DNA of 64,000 bases from UBA1366 sp047602575 (GTDB lineage: Bacteria; Bacillota; Clostridia; Oscillospirales; Ruminococcaceae): assembly GCA_047602575.1 (NCBI GenBank), contig JASGGY010000007.1:396592-460591 (forward strand), in the 5' to 3' direction. Shown in pieces: positions 24,820 to 33,979 of this stretch (the first letter of the stretch is position 1; each line of letters begins with the position of its first letter). Below the pieces are notes generated by a model that was given only the letters and a program-made list of their open reading frames with translations, did no database searches and had not been told where the DNA came from. The position numbers and the translations under genes were made by a program.

Positions 24820-25338
24820 CTATGCGCTTTTGCGGAGTGTTTTTCTGATTTTTGCGGCAATGTGGGAGGAAAATTCAAGTGCTGCGGAGCATTTGTCTAC
24901 CAGCACGATGATGTAGGTTTCCGCGTATTTCGGGGGGCGGATTGTCATCGGCCACATATGCTTGACGATGATGTCCTCCTCGCGCAGCGACAGGTCGAAG
25001 CTTTCGCGCGCGTTTGCGAGTGCGATTTTCGGATGGCGGGAAACGTGAACCTTGTCGCCCTTTTGCTTCTCCACGTCGCGCCAGTCGTATAAATACAGGT
25101 CGTGGAGCAAGCCGCCGCGCGCCGCGGATTTGGAATTGAGCTTGAGCTTCCGGGCGATGAGATAGTTGTAGTAGGCGACGTTTAAGCAGTGCTGGAAGCA
25201 GGTTGTGCTGTAATGGTGGCGGAAATTGCGCATTTCGTTGACGATGTCGCTGTCTAAAAGGTCGCTGATAAAGCCGTAGAATTCGGCGGTTTTTTCGTTG
25301 TTGGTAATGGAATAGCGCGAGCCAAGGGCTTTGAGCAT
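24820..25338 (-). CDS. HD domain-containing phosphohydrolase-like protein
   Basis: A 172-residue cytosolic protein with an HD metal-binding core: FRHHYSTTCFQHCLNVAYYN supplies early histidines, GLLHDLYLYDW the HD pair, and VDKCSAALEF the distal Asp. The family hydrolyses phosphate esters, often of nucleotides; substrate unknown. The start at MLKALGSRYSITN follows GGAAAGGAT; upstream codons in the frame cross the promoter. It converges with ilvB. Confidence 0.82.
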   Translation of the reverse strand: MLKALGSRYSITNNEKTAEFYGFISDLLDSDIVNEMRNFRHHYSTTCFQHCLNVAYYNYLIARKLKLNSKSAARGGLLHDLYLYDWRDVEKQKGDKVHVSRHPKIALANARESFDLSLREEDIIVKHMWPMTIRPPKYAETYIIVLVDKCSAALEFSSHIAAKIRKTLRKSA

Positions 25339-25399
25339 CGGGCATGATCCTTTCCGTTGTTGAAAATACGGGCGCTTTTTCTCTACCGCGCCAAGATAT

Positions 25400-25428
25400 A
25401 TTGTAACTGATTTCACAGAGAAAGTCAA
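25400..25428 (-). promoter_or_regulatory. Sigma-A promoter of the HD gene
   Basis: Minus strand TTGACT (25428-25423), 17 bp, TACAAT (25405-25400). Confidence 0.6.
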
Positions 25429-25458
25429 AGTGAAAATGTGACAATTTTTTGCTTAAAA

Positions 25459-26412
25459 TTACACAATTTTCGTAGGTTTTTCCGACGAAAATGCCGGAAC
25501 ATACCGTGCGTCCGCCGCCGTTCGCTCCTGAAACCAGCCGTTGAATCCGGCTTCGCAGACTTTTCCTGCAACGGCGTTGTATTCAAATGTTGCGGTTTTC
25601 CGTGAAAGGGCAGGAAATTTGGTTGAATTTTCAATCGAGAAATATTGGTTCATAAGGCTGATTAAGAGCATTTTTATACCAAAATTTTCTTTTAAGCGCG
25701 CAATAATCTCAAAGCTGTCGCGCCGGTGGGTGGGCAGAACGAGATGCCGGACGATCACGCCTTTTTTCAGCAAGCCGTTTTCAAACACCGGCGCGCCCGT
25801 GATGGCAAGCATTGCCGCGACAGACGCCAGTGCTTTTTCAAAATAATCCGCCGCCCCGCAGTAGGATTTGGCAATGTCGGGCGAGTAGAATTTCACATCC
25901 GGCAGAAAAATGTCCACGAAAGGTGCGATGAGTGCGAGCGTTTCGGGGCTTTCATAGCCGCCGCAGTTGTAAACAACCGGGATCGTCAGCCGCGTTTTCA
26001 CCGCCGCGAGTGCCTGCGCGATGGACGGCGCAAAGTGGGTCGGGGTCACGAGGTTGATGTTGTGCGCGCCTTTTTCCTGCAAATCAAGAAAAATCTGTGC
26101 AAGCTCATCGGTTGTGACAGCATAGCCCATATGCGCCTGTGAAATCGCGTGATTCTGGCAGAACACGCACCCCAGCCCGCAGCCGGAAAAGAACACCGTT
26201 CCCGCGCCGTTCGTGCCGCTGATGCAGGGTTCTTCCCATTGGTGCAGGTCAGCGCGAGCGATTTTGATTTCGCTCGTCATGCCGCACAAGCCGGTTTCGC
26301 CCGTCGTGCGGTTTACGCCGCAGGCGCGGGGACAGAGCGTGCAGTTTTTATAGAAATCATCGGCAGCGGAGCGGTTCTGTTCGAGCCGTTGTGTTGTGAA
26401 GTGATGCTTCAT
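25459..26412 (-). CDS. Radical SAM protein, PflA-like
   Basis: A 317-residue protein of the pyruvate formate-lyase-activase-like group (COG1313 type). The radical SAM cluster motif is SGCGLGCVFCQN (CX3CX2C). An N-terminal cysteine set, NCTLCPRACGVNR ... GLCG, suggests an auxiliary metal site, and VYNCGGYESPETL and DIFLPDVKFYS are further family blocks. The start codon directly abuts the stop codon of the DUF711 gene (TAG then ATG), so the two proteins are co-produced. Radical SAM activases install glycyl radicals on partner enzymes. The neighbouring DUF711 protein is related in fold to pyruvate formate-lyase, which makes it a natural candidate target (inference). Confidence 0.88.
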   Translation of the reverse strand: MKHHFTTQRLEQNRSAADDFYKNCTLCPRACGVNRTTGETGLCGMTSEIKIARADLHQWEEPCISGTNGAGTVFFSGCGLGCVFCQNHAISQAHMGYAVTTDELAQIFLDLQEKGAHNINLVTPTHFAPSIAQALAAVKTRLTIPVVYNCGGYESPETLALIAPFVDIFLPDVKFYSPDIAKSYCGAADYFEKALASVAAMLAITGAPVFENGLLKKGVIVRHLVLPTHRRDSFEIIARLKENFGIKMLLISLMNQYFSIENSTKFPALSRKTATFEYNAVAGKVCEAGFNGWFQERTAADARYVPAFSSEKPTKIV

Positions 26413-27768
26413 CTAGTTTTTAAGCGAATGCAGGGGCGCGGGAATCTGACCGCCGCGGTTGATGAATTTCGATGCGGAGCGCTTGTTGAGCGGCATCACA
26501 GGGCCGCAGCCGAACAGCCCACCCCAGTCCAGCTCGTCGCCCACATCCATGCCGATGGCGGGGATCACGCGCACGGCGGTGGTTTTGGAGTTGACCATGC
26601 CGATGGCGGCTTCGTCGGCGATGATGGCGGCGATGGTGTCCGCCGTTGTGTCACCGGGAATAACAATCATATCAAGCCCCACCGAGCAGACGGCGGTCAT
26701 TGCCTCGAGCTTTTCGATGGTGATCGCACCCTCTCGCGCTGCGGAAATCATACCGGCATCCTCCGACACAGGGATGAACGCGCCGGAAAGCCCGCCGATG
26801 CGCGAGCAAGCCATGACACCGCCCTTTTTCACCGCGTCGTTGAGCAGTGCGAGTGCTGCGGTTGTGCCGTGTGTGCCGCATTTTTCCAAGCCGATTTCTT
26901 CTAAAATATGCGCCACGCTATCGCCGACCGCCGGTGTGGGCGCGAGCGACAAGTCCACAATGCCGAACGGCACGCCCAGCCGCTCGGAGGCGGTTACGCC
27001 AACCAGCTGACCGACGCGCGTGATTTTATAAGCGGTTTTTTTGATGATGTCGGAAATCTGCGTGATGTCCGCGTCAGGGTATTTTGCCAGCGCCGCGCGC
27101 ACCACACCCGGTCCGGAAACACCTACATTGATCATACAGTCCGGCTCGCCGACACCGTGGAAAGCACCCGCCATGAACGGATTGTCCTCCACCGCGTTGC
27201 AGAACACAACGAGCTTTGCGGCGCCGAAGCAAGCCTTATCGACGGTTTTCTCCGCTGCTTCCCGGACGATTTGCCCCATGAGCTTGCAGGCGTCGAGGTT
27301 GATGCCGGTTTTGGTCGAGCCGACGTTGACCGACGAGCAGACGCGTTCGGTCACGCGCAGCGCTTCGGGGATGGACTTGATGAGCTCATAATCGCCCGCC
27401 GAAAAGCCCTTCTGCACCAGCGCGGAATAGCCGCCGATGAGGTTGACGCCGACTTCCTTTGCGGCGCGGTCCATGGCGAGCGCGATTTTCACCGGATCGC
27501 CGGAGGATGCCGCCGTGATGATTGCCGCCGGTGTGACGGAAAGCCGCTTGTTGATGATGGGAACGCCGAATTCCTTTTCGATGTCCTCACCCACACGGAC
27601 GAGCCGTGCCGCGCGGGAGGTGATTTTGTCGTAAACCTTCGCGCACGCCTTGTCCATATCCGCGTCGATGCAGTCAAGCAGGGAAATGCCCATGGTGATG
27701 GTGCGGATGTCAAGGCACTCGTCCTGAATCATGCGGATGGTTTCGAGAATATCATAAGCGTTAAGCAT
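26413..27768 (-). CDS. PFL family protein (DUF711/UPF0210)
   Basis: A 451-residue cytosolic protein matching the UPF0210/DUF711 family from MLNAYDILETIRMIQDECLD to the conserved C-terminus FINRGGQIPAPLHSLKN. Solved members are reported to share the ten-stranded barrel of pyruvate formate-lyase-type enzymes, but no reaction is established. It follows an ACT-domain gene by 24 bp, a pairing seen across Firmicutes, and is fused in operon with a radical SAM activase-like gene, which is less common. The ACT protein suggests amino-acid or small-ligand control. Confidence 0.92.
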   Translation of the reverse strand: MLNAYDILETIRMIQDECLDIRTITMGISLLDCIDADMDKACAKVYDKITSRAARLVRVGEDIEKEFGVPIINKRLSVTPAAIITAASSGDPVKIALAMDRAAKEVGVNLIGGYSALVQKGFSAGDYELIKSIPEALRVTERVCSSVNVGSTKTGINLDACKLMGQIVREAAEKTVDKACFGAAKLVVFCNAVEDNPFMAGAFHGVGEPDCMINVGVSGPGVVRAALAKYPDADITQISDIIKKTAYKITRVGQLVGVTASERLGVPFGIVDLSLAPTPAVGDSVAHILEEIGLEKCGTHGTTAALALLNDAVKKGGVMACSRIGGLSGAFIPVSEDAGMISAAREGAITIEKLEAMTAVCSVGLDMIVIPGDTTADTIAAIIADEAAIGMVNSKTTAVRVIPAIGMDVGDELDWGGLFGCGPVMPLNKRSASKFINRGGQIPAPLHSLKN

Positions 27769-27792
27769 GTAAAAACCCTTTCTATCTCGTGG

Positions 27793-28062
27793 TCAGATGT
27801 GGTGCATACAGTTGAAAATATCCTCGTGCATGGTGTGGATGGATAAATTCATCGTTCGCCCGAGTTCCGCCAGCGCGTCGGACAGCGCAGGCAGGGGTGT
27901 GTTGATTTTTGAAATATCAACCAGCATGATCATCGCGAACATATCCTGTAACACCGACTGTGTCACCTCGATGACATTTGCGTTGTGCGTGGCGCATTCC
28001 GTGCTGACTTTTGCGAGAATGCCGATGGCATCCTTTCCGATCACCGTGATAACCGCTCTCAT
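27793..28062 (-). CDS. ACT domain-containing protein (UPF0237)
   Basis: An 89-residue stand-alone ACT protein, MRAVITVIGKDAIGILAKVS onward, of the GcvR-like UPF0237 family. It probably binds a small ligand, possibly an amino acid, and regulates its DUF711 partner. The chosen ATG follows a GGTGG ribosome site; an upstream in-frame Met lies near the promoter. TATAAT on the minus strand at about 28115-28120 is a possible -10. Confidence 0.88.
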   Translation of the reverse strand: MRAVITVIGKDAIGILAKVSTECATHNANVIEVTQSVLQDMFAMIMLVDISKINTPLPALSDALAELGRTMNLSIHTMHEDIFNCMHHI

Positions 28063-28183
28063 TTGACGACCACCAATCCCTTTGTTAAAATACACAGATA
28101 ATAAGATACATACTTGTACCATTATAACATAACACGCCGAAAAAGCATAGGCTTGAAAGCAACAATTTTGTTACTATTTTTTG

Positions 28184-28212
28184 TTGAGTTTCTGTCAGAA
28201 ATGCGCTATAAT
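28184..28212 (+). promoter_or_regulatory. Sigma-A promoter of the PHP phosphatase gene
   Basis: TTGAGT at 28184-28189, 17 bp, TATAAT at 28207-28212. Confidence 0.6.
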
Positions 28213-28277
28213 GAGAGAATGGTATTTTGTAGCGAAAAACGCAGCCAATTTCACTTTCATCCTACAAGGAGGAACAT

Positions 28278-29162
28278 ATGGAACTCACAAAACTGACCGA
28301 TCTTCACACCCACACAAGCTTTTCGCCGGATTCGTCGGAGGATATTTATAATATGTGCGCCCGCGCGGCGGAGCTGGGGCTTGCGGCTTACGCGGTAACG
28401 GATCACTGCGAATGCAACACATGGTACGAAAAGCGCCGCTACAGCGTGGAGCAGCTCAAGGGCTTTTCGCAGCGGTACGCGCATCTGTACGCGTTCGGCT
28501 TTAAAGATACCTACGAGAAATCCGTGACCGAAACGCTGCGGATGAAGGAGCTGTTTGACGGACGGCTCAACCTTCTCTGCGGCATTGAGCTTGGGCAAGC
28601 GACTGCGGACACGGAAGCTGCGGACTATGTTGCAGCCGACAAACGGTTGGATTTTGTCATCGGCTCGATGCACCAGCTGCCCGGCTGGGATGATTTTGCG
28701 TTTATCAATTTCTCACGCATGAGCGATAAGAAGATTCAGTTTCTCGCGGGTAAGTATTTTGAGGAAGTGCTTAAATTATGCCAGTGGGGGAAATTCGACG
28801 TGCTGGGACACCTGACGTACATTCTGCGTTATATTGAGGGAAAGTACAAACGCACGGTGAACATGGCGGCGTTCGAGGAGCTCATCCGCGCGATTTTCAG
28901 CGCCGTCATCGCCCGCGGCAAGGGCATCGAGATCAACACCTCCGGCTTGCGGCAGAGCTACGGGCGGACGTTCCCGGATATAGCACTCGTCCGGCTTTAC
29001 CGCTCAATGGGCGGGGAAATCCTCACCATCGGCTCTGACGCGCACTGCGTTCCGGATCTGGGTAAGGGAATTGAGCAGGGGGCTGCGCTTGCAAAGGAAG
29101 CGGGCTTCCGCTTTCTCACGTATTTTAAAAACCGCAAGCCGGAATTTCTCAGGATTCCGTAA
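28278..29162 (+). CDS. PHP-type histidinol-phosphatase family protein
   Basis: A 294-residue metal-dependent phosphoesterase of the PHP superfamily, HisK/HisJ type. The metal site begins DLHTHTSFSPDS, continues AVTDHCE, CGIELGQ, VIGSMHQL, FDVLGHLTYI and ends TIGSDAHCVPDLGKG. Members convert histidinol phosphate to histidinol. No other his genes are in view, so a related phosphatase role cannot be excluded. AAGGAGGA lies 7 bp before the ATG. Confidence 0.87.
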   Translation: MELTKLTDLHTHTSFSPDSSEDIYNMCARAAELGLAAYAVTDHCECNTWYEKRRYSVEQLKGFSQRYAHLYAFGFKDTYEKSVTETLRMKELFDGRLNLLCGIELGQATADTEAADYVAADKRLDFVIGSMHQLPGWDDFAFINFSRMSDKKIQFLAGKYFEEVLKLCQWGKFDVLGHLTYILRYIEGKYKRTVNMAAFEELIRAIFSAVIARGKGIEINTSGLRQSYGRTFPDIALVRLYRSMGGEILTIGSDAHCVPDLGKGIEQGAALAKEAGFRFLTYFKNRKPEFLRIP

Positions 29163-29317
29163 GTCGCTTTGCCGGTCGGGCGCGGCATTTGCAGTTTCTT
29201 TGCTTATTTTTTGCACGGCGGGGTGGTTTTGCCGTGCAATGCTTGTTATAATAAATGTGGAATGATTGCAGAGAAACCGGAGAGGAGGCGCGCTGTGCGG
29301 AAACGGTGCGGGGAACG

Positions 29318-29974
29318 ATGAAAATCCTGATTGTGGAGGACGACGAGAACATCTCGAAGATGATCACCTGTGCGCTGTCGATTGTCGGCTATGAGAGCGA
29401 GGCGTGCTTTGACGGTGCGCAGGCGGTCACGCGCGCGGAAAGCCTGCTGCCGGATTTAATCCTGCTGGATGTGATGCTGCCGGGCATGGACGGCTTTGTG
29501 GTGATGGAGCGCATCCGGCATCTGGGGATACCGGTGATTTTTCTCACCGCGATGCAGGAAGTGACCGACAAGGTGCGCGGGCTGAAGCTGGGGGCGGACG
29601 ACTATATCGTCAAGCCCTTTGAAGCAGTGGAGCTGCTCGCGCGGATTGAGGTTGTGCTGCGCCGCTCGAAAAAAAGCGCGTGCATCCTAACCTTCGGCGA
29701 AATCACTGTCAACATCGACGAGCACACCGCGCGCAGCGGCGAAACGCTTGTGGCGCTCACGCCCAAGGAATTCGATGTTCTGGTGTTCTTCCTGCGCAAT
29801 ATCAACATCGCCCTGACCAGAGAGCGGCTGCTTTCCGCAGTGTGGGGGTATGAATTTGCCGGTGAAAGCCGGACGGTAGACATCCACGTGCAGCAGGTGC
29901 GCAGAAAAATGAAGCTGAAAAACCGGCTGGTAACCATCCCCAAGCTCGGCTACCGGTTGGAAAGCGGCAGATAG
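29318..29974 (+). CDS. OmpR-family response regulator
   Basis: A 218-residue two-component regulator. The receiver domain has the acidic pair VEDDE, the phospho-acceptor D51 (LILLDVMLPG), the switch Thr in FLTA and K99 in VKPF. A winged-helix DNA-binding domain follows (LTPKEFDVLVFFLRNIN, RTVDIHVQQVRRK). The start is the ATG at the canonical MKILIVEDD. The cognate kinase gene is 268 bp downstream, separated by palindromic element D. A possible promoter has TATAAT at 29247-29252. Confidence 0.93.
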   Translation: MKILIVEDDENISKMITCALSIVGYESEACFDGAQAVTRAESLLPDLILLDVMLPGMDGFVVMERIRHLGIPVIFLTAMQEVTDKVRGLKLGADDYIVKPFEAVELLARIEVVLRRSKKSACILTFGEITVNIDEHTARSGETLVALTPKEFDVLVFFLRNINIALTRERLLSAVWGYEFAGESRTVDIHVQQVRRKMKLKNRLVTIPKLGYRLESGR

Positions 29975-29988
29975 CAACTCAGACTTTC

Positions 29989-30183
29989 GATATAGCCTAG
30001 TCAGGGGGCGCCGCCCGTGCTGCCGCGCACGGCAGCATCGACACACTCCTGCCAAAGGGTGCATGCACCCTTTGGAAACCCGTTGTTTTATGGCTTATAA
30101 ATCGCTTTAATTTACAGATTTGTGCTTTCGCTGCCACTTCGTGATTTCATTTAGGTGCTCAAAAATGAGTTTATATTCTATCT
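29989..30183 (-). repeat. Palindromic intergenic element, copy D (full)
   Basis: About 195 bp in minus orientation: end block GATATAGCCTAG, a GGGGGCGCCGCCC-type hairpin carrying an extra inserted GTGCTGCCGCGCACGGCAGC hairpin, the CCAAAGGGTGCATGCACCCTTTGG hairpin, GGAAACCCGTTGTTTT and the conserved tail ATTTGTGC...GATTTCAT...GGTGCTC. It separates the response regulator from its kinase and could attenuate expression between them. Confidence 0.82.
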
Positions 30184-30242
30184 TCAGCCTGGGCGGCAGA
30201 CTGCCGAAAGCGACTGCTTGTCGGAAAAAAGGGGGGCGGATT

Positions 30243-31695
30243 GTGCGGCTTTGGCAGAAACTGTTCCTGCTGACGATGCTGATTGTGACGGCGGCGGCGG
30301 ATGTGACATCGCTGCTGGTGATACAGAACAGCCATCGGCTGAGCCTAGCGCGCGAAAAAAAAGCATTCCGCCGCGACCTATGCGTATCTGACGGCGGAGC
30401 TTGCGTCCGCTGCTGCGTTTTCGCGTTTACAAATCAGCGAGATTCTGCTGGACAAGACAGAAACCGACGCAGCCTGCGCGGCGTTCTTAAAGGAAATGAC
30501 GCTTGAGGGAACGCAGGCGCTGCTGCTTGACGCGGATCAAAAAACCGTCGCGCAGGTCGGCGGAAAAACGCCCGCACTTGCCGTGCCGCTGCTTGACGGG
30601 ACTGATGCAGGAACGACCTACACCATTGTGCGGGAGAACGCGGGCGCGCATTACACGCTGACCTACGGCGCGGTGCGGCTGGAGGAGATGACCTATTATT
30701 TTCTCATCGCCGCGGACATCAACGATGTGTTTTCCATGCGCACCCGCCAGCTGGAAACCGCCGGAATCGCGGGCGCGGGGATTTCAGCCGGTGCGGCGGT
30801 GCTGCTGCTGACGATCTCCGTGGCGCTGACAAGGCCGCTGCGCCGGATGAATGCGGCGACGCGCGCCATTGCACGCGGTGAATATCACCGGCGTGTGCGC
30901 GAAACCGGCAGTGCGGAGTTCACAGCGCTCGCGCAGAACATGAACGCGATGGCGCAGGCGGTGGAGGAAACGGTTCTGGCACTCGAGAAAACCGCGGAGG
31001 ACAGAAAGATTTTCATCGCCAATTTCGCGCACGAGATGAAAACGCCGCTGACCTCAATCATGGGCTTTGCGGACATTCTGCGCGTAAAGAAAAAGGTTTC
31101 GGAGAAAGAGCTGCGCGAGTACGCGGGGATCATTGTGGACGAAACCAAACGGCTGCGGTCGCTTTCCTCAAAGCTGATGGAGCTGATTGCGGTCGGAAAC
31201 ACTGCGGTGAAGCTTGTGCCGATGAATCTGCGGGCGCTGCTGGTGGACATCGGCAACGCGCTCACGCCGATTCTGACGGCGGGGGAGCTGACGCTCGTCT
31301 GCCAGTCGCAGGACTGTGACATTCTGACGGACGCGGAGCTGTTCAAGTCGCTGATTTTCAACCTCGTTGACAACGCGATTAAGGCCTCGCCGCCGGGCGG
31401 TGAAATCCGCATCACATGCGAGGCGGTCGGGGCGCGTGTGCTTGTCACCGTCGCCGACAACGGCATCGGCATGAAGCAGGAGGACGTAAAGCGCGCGGAC
31501 GAGCCTTTCTATATGGCGGACAAATCCCGCACACGCAAAGCCGGCGGCGCGGGTCTCGGGCTTGCGCTGTGCAAGGAAATCGCAAAGCTGCACGGGGGAA
31601 CGCTCGAGATCGAAAGCACACCGGACAAGGGCACGCGTGTGCGCTTCTCCGCGCAGACGACACAAAGCACAGGCGGGGAGGAGGACAACCGATGA
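30243..31695 (+). pseudogene. Sensor histidine kinase, frameshifted at an A8 tract
   Basis: Starts at GTG after AAAGGGGGG. It encodes a membrane helix (LFLLTMLIVTAAADVTSLLV), then the frame breaks in eight consecutive A at 30355-30362. Removing one A joins it to HSAATYAYLTAELASAAAF and the rest, giving 483 residues: extracytoplasmic domain, second membrane helix (AGAGISAGAAVLLLTISVAL), HAMP linker, H-box FAHEMKTPLTSI, N-box LVDNAIKAS, G boxes VADNGIGM and GGAGLGLALCKE. All catalytic blocks are intact, so decay is not advanced. It may be a sequencing indel, a phase-variable switch, or a slippage site. Confidence 0.8.
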
Positions 31696-32687
31696 AACGG
31701 AATGCGAAGGGCAGGATTGCCGGGGCGTTCACCATCGTTGCGGCTGCGGCGATCGCGGCGTCGGGGCTAAGCTTCTCGGCGGTCGCACAGCGGCTTCTTC
31801 CGGCGGACAGCGAAACATTGGTCAACCGCGCGGGCGCAATCACGCTGGGCTTTGCCGACACAGCGCCGGTGCTTTATCCGTGGAGCGATTACCGCGAGAG
31901 CGACACGCAAGCGTTTTCCGATGCGGTGGTGTCGGATAAAATAGCGGCTTATGTGAAACTGCTTTACGGTGAGGACATCGGCACGCTGCTCAACCGGCTG
32001 ATCGGGGAAGGTTTGTCTGCCGTCGCACAGTGGGCACCGGCAGACAGTGCCGATTATTCCGCCGCGATGCGCGTGAATGTTGATACACAAGGTTATTACC
32101 TTAAGGATTTTGCCTATCAGAATACTACGGGGCAGGAAATGGTACTGGATTTTGCGATGGAAAACGCCGTGGTTGTGTATTTCCGTGTTCACGAAAAAGA
32201 CGCTGTGCTTCCGGCGTTCACCGATGCGGAAATTCAGACGCAGGAGGACAGGTTTGACGGCGTCTACGAGTCGTTTCTCATCGCGGCGAAATCGGTGAAA
32301 ACCGACTATGTTCCGGGAAAATCAGACATTGACGCAATCTTCAAGGCTGATAACCCGGTGAGCGCGTTGTGGCGTACGCAGCGTCCGTTTTATTACAGCG
32401 GCTTTTTTTCTGAATTGCCAGTTCTGTTTGCTGAGCAGGATGCGGAGGTGTTCGCGAGTGAGGGACTGCTGTATCGCTCGGCATATTACGACAGCGTTGC
32501 AATCAATAAAGCCAATCCGTGGGCGAATGTAACCGACGCAGAAATGAACGATGACGAAGCGCAAGCTTATGAAACCGATGGGGTGCAGAATGATTTCTAT
32601 TCTGTTCCGAGCGGTTCGATGCGGCTGATTACGATTTACAACCCCGTCACCGGCATCGCGGAGGGCTTTAGTTTACAGATGGAATAG
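31692..32687 (+). CDS. Secreted hypothetical protein co-translated with the kinase
   Basis: A 331-residue protein with an N-terminal membrane/signal segment (IAGAFTIVAAAAIAASGLSF) and a long extracytoplasmic part with no family I recognise. The ATG overlaps the kinase stop (ATGA) after GGAGGAGG, so it is made together with the sensor. Its position as third gene of a two-component operon suggests a role in sensing or as a regulated output (inference). No lipobox, sortase motif or repeats. The C-terminal half is rich in aromatic and acidic residues (PFYYSGFFSELPVLFAEQD). Confidence 0.75.
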   Translation: MKRNAKGRIAGAFTIVAAAAIAASGLSFSAVAQRLLPADSETLVNRAGAITLGFADTAPVLYPWSDYRESDTQAFSDAVVSDKIAAYVKLLYGEDIGTLLNRLIGEGLSAVAQWAPADSADYSAAMRVNVDTQGYYLKDFAYQNTTGQEMVLDFAMENAVVVYFRVHEKDAVLPAFTDAEIQTQEDRFDGVYESFLIAAKSVKTDYVPGKSDIDAIFKADNPVSALWRTQRPFYYSGFFSELPVLFAEQDAEVFASEGLLYRSAYYDSVAINKANPWANVTDAEMNDDEAQAYETDGVQNDFYSVPSGSMRLITIYNPVTGIAEGFSLQME

Positions 32688-32788
32688 TCAATCCCAACAC
32701 AGTTTTTGCAACTTTCTTGCTTTTCTTTGAATACTTGATGTATTGTGCCGTGTTATCCTTATTTCAGAAAGATAAGGAGGACACAGAA

Positions 32789-33922
32789 ATGGCGACGGTG
32801 GATTTTTCAAACCCTGTACAGTGTGTGGAATACGAGGCGTTTGTGGCGGCGCACGCAAACGGATGCTTTATGCAGTCGCTTAAGTGGGCGCGGGTGAAGC
32901 CGGACTGGGGGCATGAGGCGGTGCTGGTGCGCAACGCTGCGGGCGTTCCGGTGGCGGCGGCGTTGATTCTGATCAAAAAAGTACCCCTGCTGAAAACCTG
33001 TTTGTTCTATCTCCCGCACGGACCGGTGTGGGATTACGGCGACGCGGCAGCATTTAACGCGGTGATCGCGGAGGTGCGTAAGCTGGCGCGAAGCTATCAC
33101 GCTTACCGCTGCATCCTCGACCCGTTCATCACGGAGGGCGACACGGCTGTCATCGATGCGGTCAGAGCGGCGGGATTTTCGTTTAAGGCGGATGCGGCGG
33201 AGCTAACCACCGTGCAGCCGCGCAACAACTATATGCTTTTTCTGCGCGGAAGAAGCGAGGAGCAGGTATTCGCCGCGTTCCACGGAAAGTGGCGCTATAA
33301 CATCCGCGTCGCGCTGCGTCACAGCGTGGAATGCAGGGTCTGCGGCAAGGAAGCGCTCGACGATTTCTGCCGGCTGATGGAGGAAACCGGACAGCGCGAT
33401 GGCTTTGCGGTGCGCAGCAAGGCATATTTCGCGCGGATGCTCGACGAACTGGGTGCGCATTGCCGGCTGTTCATGTGCTATCACGGCGATGAGGCGCTCT
33501 CGGGCGCGATCACCACGCAGTATGCGGGCAAGACCTGTTATGTTTATGGCGCGTCCTCAAATGAACACCGCGACAAAATGCCGAATTATCTCATGCAATG
33601 GACGATGATTCGCTGGGCAATCGAAAGCGGCGGCGAGGTGTATGATTTTCAGGGCATCCCGTTTTACACCGACGAAAACCACGCGAATTACGGCGTGTAT
33701 CGGTTTAAGAAGGGCTTTTCCGGCGAGGTTGTGACCTATGCCGGCGAGTTCACCGAGAATTACAAGCCGGCGATTGCGGCGGTACTTAATGCACTGCTAT
33801 ATCTGCGTTGGCTCAAAGCCGACCTGCACCGCCGCAGGCTGATCCGCAAAAGCGCGCCGAAGAACCAGCGCGTCCGGAGAGAAGCAAGCAACCCGTCCGC
33901 ATTGCAGGAACAATGTACTTGA
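32789..33922 (+). CDS. FemAB-type peptidyltransferase (peptidoglycan bridge)
   Basis: A 377-residue cytosolic aminoacyl-tRNA-dependent transferase. It has the paired GNAT-like folds of FemX/MurM: GCFMQSLKWARVKPDWGHEA in the first, and KWRYNIRVALRH, TCYVYGASSNEHRDKMPNYLMQWTMI, DFQGIPFY in the second. It adds the first or later amino acids of a peptidoglycan cross-bridge onto a lipid-linked precursor. A basic C-terminal tail of ~35 residues (DLHRRRLIRKSAPKNQR) may contact membrane or tRNA. ATAAGGAGGA lies upstream of the ATG at 32789. Confidence 0.9.
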   Translation: MATVDFSNPVQCVEYEAFVAAHANGCFMQSLKWARVKPDWGHEAVLVRNAAGVPVAAALILIKKVPLLKTCLFYLPHGPVWDYGDAAAFNAVIAEVRKLARSYHAYRCILDPFITEGDTAVIDAVRAAGFSFKADAAELTTVQPRNNYMLFLRGRSEEQVFAAFHGKWRYNIRVALRHSVECRVCGKEALDDFCRLMEETGQRDGFAVRSKAYFARMLDELGAHCRLFMCYHGDEALSGAITTQYAGKTCYVYGASSNEHRDKMPNYLMQWTMIRWAIESGGEVYDFQGIPFYTDENHANYGVYRFKKGFSGEVVTYAGEFTENYKPAIAAVLNALLYLRWLKADLHRRRLIRKSAPKNQRVRREASNPSALQEQCT

Positions 33923-33934
33923 TTCAATAAAACG

Positions 33935-33968
33935 AAAAGCCGCTCCTTGTTGATGGGAACGGCTTTTT
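33935..33968. terminator. Bidirectional terminator between femAB-type gene and aspartate kinase
   Basis: AAAAGCCG pairs with CGGCTTTT, extended by CTCC/GGGA, with T5 on the plus side and A-rich sequence on the other. Confidence 0.8.
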
Positions 33969-33979
33969 GGTTCGACAAA

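Noticed and set aside
24820..25338. Missing ilvN hidden downstream of ilvB
   Set aside because: The downstream reading is an HD-domain gene on the opposite strand. The ACT protein at 27793-28062 is a GcvR-like UPF0237 protein, not the acetolactate synthase small subunit.
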